DNA from: Micromonospora inaquosa
GTDB taxonomy: Bacteria > Actinomycetota > Actinomycetes > Mycobacteriales > Micromonosporaceae
NCBI RefSeq assembly: GCF_003857055.1
Contig: NZ_QGSZ01000166.1
Coordinates: 1 to 46,672, forward strand
Length of the DNA stretch: 46,672 bases
Direction of reading: 5' to 3'
Within the stretch, counting starts at the first letter, position 1. Each line of letters opens with the position of its first letter. The notes under the pieces are model-generated. The model saw only the letters and a list, made by a program, of their open reading frames with translations. It did not search any database and was not told the origin of the DNA. The position numbers and the translations under genes were made by a program. Positions 45,081 to 46,672 of the stretch are shown here, in pieces.

Positions 45081-45295
45081 CGGACCCAGCCCAGGAAGCG
45101 CCGGTGCAGCAGCCCGGCGGGTACCCAGGTCAGATCCTCGGCCGCCCAGACCAGGTAGGACCCCATGTAGAGGGCCAACGACACGGGTGCGCCCTCGAAC
45201 TCGGCACGCAGCTCCGTGCGCCGGGTCCGGCAGGGCCAAGGGGCACTGCAGCCACCGCAGGTCCACACCGGAAGGACCGGGCCGTGGGTGGTCAC
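45077..45295 (-). CDS. Small CxxC...PC protein, third gene of micro-operon
   Basis: A 72-residue protein with Cys13, Cys16 and Cys22 in WTCGGCSAPWPC, followed by a basic helix and a hydrophobic C-terminal half (VSLALYMGSYLVWAAEDL...FLGWVR). Similar actinobacterial proteins are sometimes labelled flavin reductase, a name the sequence does not support. The cysteines could bind zinc with a His. GTG at 45295 overlaps the preceding stop as GTGA. Confidence 0.65.
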   Translation of the reverse strand: MTTHGPVLPVWTCGGCSAPWPCRTRRTELRAEFEGAPVSLALYMGSYLVWAAEDLTWVPAGLLHRRFLGWVR

Positions 45296-45471
45296 GGCAG
45301 ACCATCCAGGAAGCGCCGGGTGACCGACCGGGCGTGCCAGCGGGCCGCCCATTCCGCCTGATAACAGGGGTACGGGGACAGCCGCGCCCACCACCAGCGA
45401 CAGCCCACGCACAGCCCGTCGACACCGGGCAGGTGCACGGACAGGATTCGTCCGACCTGATCCTTGGTCAC
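45292..45471 (-). CDS. Small CxxC...PC protein, second gene of micro-operon
   Basis: A 59-residue Trp-rich protein with Cys21, Cys24 and Cys36 (CVGCRWWWARLSPYPC). Not recognised; same cysteine plan as its neighbours. GTG at 45471 has GGAGG seven bases upstream and overlaps the preceding stop as GTGA. Confidence 0.62.
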   Translation of the reverse strand: MTKDQVGRILSVHLPGVDGLCVGCRWWWARLSPYPCYQAEWAARWHARSVTRRFLDGLP

Positions 45472-45656
45472 TCCTGCTCCTCCCCTGGCCAGTGGCCTCG
45501 CCGGATCGGGATGCGGTGCTGGGCTCGGCACGGCAGGTCGGCCCCACATCGGCAGATCCACCGCCACCGCTGCCACGACCAGACCGGCCGATGCCGCCGA
45601 GCCAGAGTCATCGCCACCGCCAGCAGGTAGTCGTCGTACGGCACCCGGTCCTTCAT
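45468..45656 (-). CDS. Small C-x-C...PC protein, first gene of micro-operon
   Basis: A 62-residue protein with an N-terminal helix (YDDYLLAVAMTLARRH), a Trp-rich turn and Cys35, Cys37, Cys43 (CRCGADLPC). Not recognised. The ATG at 45656 is chosen because the promoter at 45694-45722 would start transcription downstream of the other ATG (45695), which lies inside the -10 box. Confidence 0.6.
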   Translation of the reverse strand: MKDRVPYDDYLLAVAMTLARRHRPVWSWQRWRWICRCGADLPCRAQHRIPIRRGHWPGEEQE

Positions 45657-45693
45657 GGACTTCCCGCCGTTCCACTCGGCTGCTTGCGCGTCC

Positions 45694-45722
45694 ATTTTGC
45701 GCGCGCATTTTTAGATAGTCAA
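45694..45722 (-). promoter_or_regulatory. Promoter of the micro-operon
   Basis: On the minus strand TTGACT (45717-45722), 17 bases, then CAAAAT (45694-45699): a well-spaced sigma-70-type promoter in a locally AT-rich patch. The divergent XRE regulator gene begins about 60-90 bases away, so an operator here could control both. Confidence 0.65.
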
Positions 45723-45783
45723 CGAAGACCAGTCATAAGGCCTGGGCGTGTTCGGTGATCCTGCTCCAGGTGCTAGCGGCACA

Positions 45784-46590
45784 ATGACGGCCATGGAGAG
45801 TCCGACCTTCGTTCGCTTCCAGCTCGGCGCACAGCTCCGCCGGGTCCGGGAGGAGGCCAGCGTCACGGCCGAGCAGGCTGCCGACGTCATCGAGGTTTCG
45901 GCGAGCACGCTCCGGCGTATCGAGGCCGGACGCGTGGGCATCAAGGCCCCAGCGCTGAATGCTCTACTTGACCGGTACGGCGTCACCGATGCCGAGTTGC
46001 GCGACACGCTGCTGTCGATGGCGAAGACCGGCAAACAGCGCGGCTGGTGGGCGAAGTACGGCGACCTACCGTCGTCGTACCGCCAGTACATCGGCTTGGA
46101 GTCGGCAGCCGAGGAGGTGCAGAACTTCGAGACCTTGGTGGTCCCGGGGCTGCTCCAAACTGCGGATTACGCCCGAGCAATGACCAGCGAGGACGCCTTC
46201 GAGCCTTCGCCAGAGGCGGTGGAGCGACGGGTCGCGGTGCGGATGCAGCGGCAAGAGCTGATCGCCGCCGGCAAGCTACGACTCGTTGCCGTGCTCGACG
46301 AGGCAGTTCTTCACCGTCAGATCGGCGGGCCTGCCATCATGGCCGATCAGCTCACCGCCCTGCTGGATGCCAGCAAGCGCTGGAACGTCAGCGTTCAGGT
46401 AATCCCGTTCCGCGAGGGCGCCTACGCCTCGATGCTGACGAGCTTCCACATCCTCAACTTCGCGGACGGACCCGGCGTGGTCTACATCGAGGGCCTCACG
46501 GGCGACCTCTACGCGGAGGGCGAAGACGTGAGGCGTTGTACGGTGGGGTCTGCTGCACCGATAGGTGACAGTTTCAGTCACGCGGCCTGA
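45784..46590 (+). CDS. XRE regulator with DUF5753 (WhiJ/Scr1-like), 3' end altered
   Basis: A 268-residue protein with an N-terminal XRE helix-turn-helix (about 15-65; VTAEQAADVIEVSASTLRRIE) and a DUF5753 ligand or partner-binding domain from about 85 (ESAAEEVQNFETLVVPGLLQTADYARA). This is the WhiJ-like class that acts with small partner proteins in Streptomyces development. Homologues normally continue after DVRRYT with about 30 more residues; here the frame changes to an unrelated tail after DVRRCT at about 46535 and overlaps an IS3 transposase end, so the gene appears truncated by insertion. Starts at 45784 or 45793 (ATG). Confidence 0.8.
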   Translation: MTAMESPTFVRFQLGAQLRRVREEASVTAEQAADVIEVSASTLRRIEAGRVGIKAPALNALLDRYGVTDAELRDTLLSMAKTGKQRGWWAKYGDLPSSYRQYIGLESAAEEVQNFETLVVPGLLQTADYARAMTSEDAFEPSPEAVERRVAVRMQRQELIAAGKLRLVAVLDEAVLHRQIGGPAIMADQLTALLDASKRWNVSVQVIPFREGAYASMLTSFHILNFADGPGVVYIEGLTGDLYAEGEDVRRCTVGSAAPIGDSFSHAA

Positions 46591-46672
46591 CTGGCCGATG
46601 GGGTCATGATGGTCTCGTACTCGATAGGGGTCAACCGGGACAGGGATCGTTGGCGTCGGCGGCGGTGGTAGG
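46535..46672 (-). mobile_element. IS3-family insertion sequence, right end (partial)
   Basis: The DNA from about 46535 to the window edge contains the 3' end of an IS3-type transposase gene on the minus strand and its terminal non-coding part. The exact border is uncertain (46530-46577); a TG at about 46534 where regulator homology is lost is the best candidate. The element continues beyond the window. Confidence 0.6.
46578..46672 (-). CDS. IS3-family transposase OrfB, C-terminal fragment
   Basis: Thirty residues before a TGA at 46578-46580 are visible: YHRRRRQRSLSRLTPIEYE followed by a short tail. The N.RRRH..L...TP.EFE-like ending is typical of the DDE integrase (OrfB) of IS3-family elements. 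The gene is cut by the window edge, so nothing can be said about integrity. Confidence 0.75.
   Translation of the reverse strand, partial: YHRRRRQRSLSRLTPIEYETIMTPSASQAA

Noticed and set aside
44898..45425. Single 175-residue protein on the minus strand
   Set aside because: Only its last 60 codons have protein-like character; the rest is an alternative frame of the two upstream small genes.

Overview
The window is high-GC actinobacterial chromosome. Gene content and order point to the Micromonosporaceae (Micromonospora or a close relative); this is inferred from gene order and protein character, not from a database search. Coding density is high, GTG starts are frequent, and many genes overlap by 1-4 bases. 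Positions 1 to about 35400 follow, with insertions and losses, the conserved actinobacterial block that runs in Mycobacterium tuberculosis from dxs1 (Rv2682c) through ceoB/ceoC, dut and sigA to sigB and ideR (Rv2711).

Layout. 1-8761: dxs, an extra O-antigen-ligase-like membrane protein, an RNA m5U methyltransferase, a KimA-like K+ transporter, and the divergent RCK pair ceoB-ceoC. 8802-14997: conserved small genes (DUF3159, OB-fold, DUF3710, dut, DUF3093, DUF4193, a LytR_C protein, an inositol monophosphatase). 15660-22665: principal sigma factor, a small DUF7455 protein, a helicase, a TRIC-type channel, DUF3039 and the pseudouridine catabolic pair psuG-psuK. 22704-29930: DUF3099, a BrnT/BrnA-like toxin-antitoxin candidate, a HhH-GPD protein, a large methyltransferase, dtd, a Spo0M-like protein, a second group 1/2 sigma factor, and an ArsR-AHSA1-VOC operon with a visible operator. 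29941-35391: a GNAT/acyl-CoA synthetase fusion paired with an AcuC-type deacetylase, a sulfurtransferase and ideR.

From 35411 the content is more accessory: a lipoprotein, an asparaginase, a RibD-like reductase, a hydrolase, a MerR regulator, a DUF2332 protein, a FAD monooxygenase, and an ECF sigma factor with its membrane partner. folD follows, preceded by a recognisable ZTP (pfl) riboswitch. The right end (44898-46672) holds a divergent cassette. On one side are four tiny genes joined by GTGA overlaps, three of which carry a Cys-x(1-2)-Cys...Pro-Cys signature. On the other side is an XRE/DUF5753 (WhiJ-like) regulator whose 3' end runs into an IS3-type transposase. This cassette is the least described system in the window.

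Non-coding structure of note: three long palindromes with TGATC/GATCA rims, each between convergent gene ends; several ordinary terminators; short tandem repeats of 8, about 20 and 27 bases; start codons 6-8 bases after a -10-like hexamer, suggesting leaderless mRNAs; and a 102-base tract identical between the two sigma factor genes 11 kb apart.
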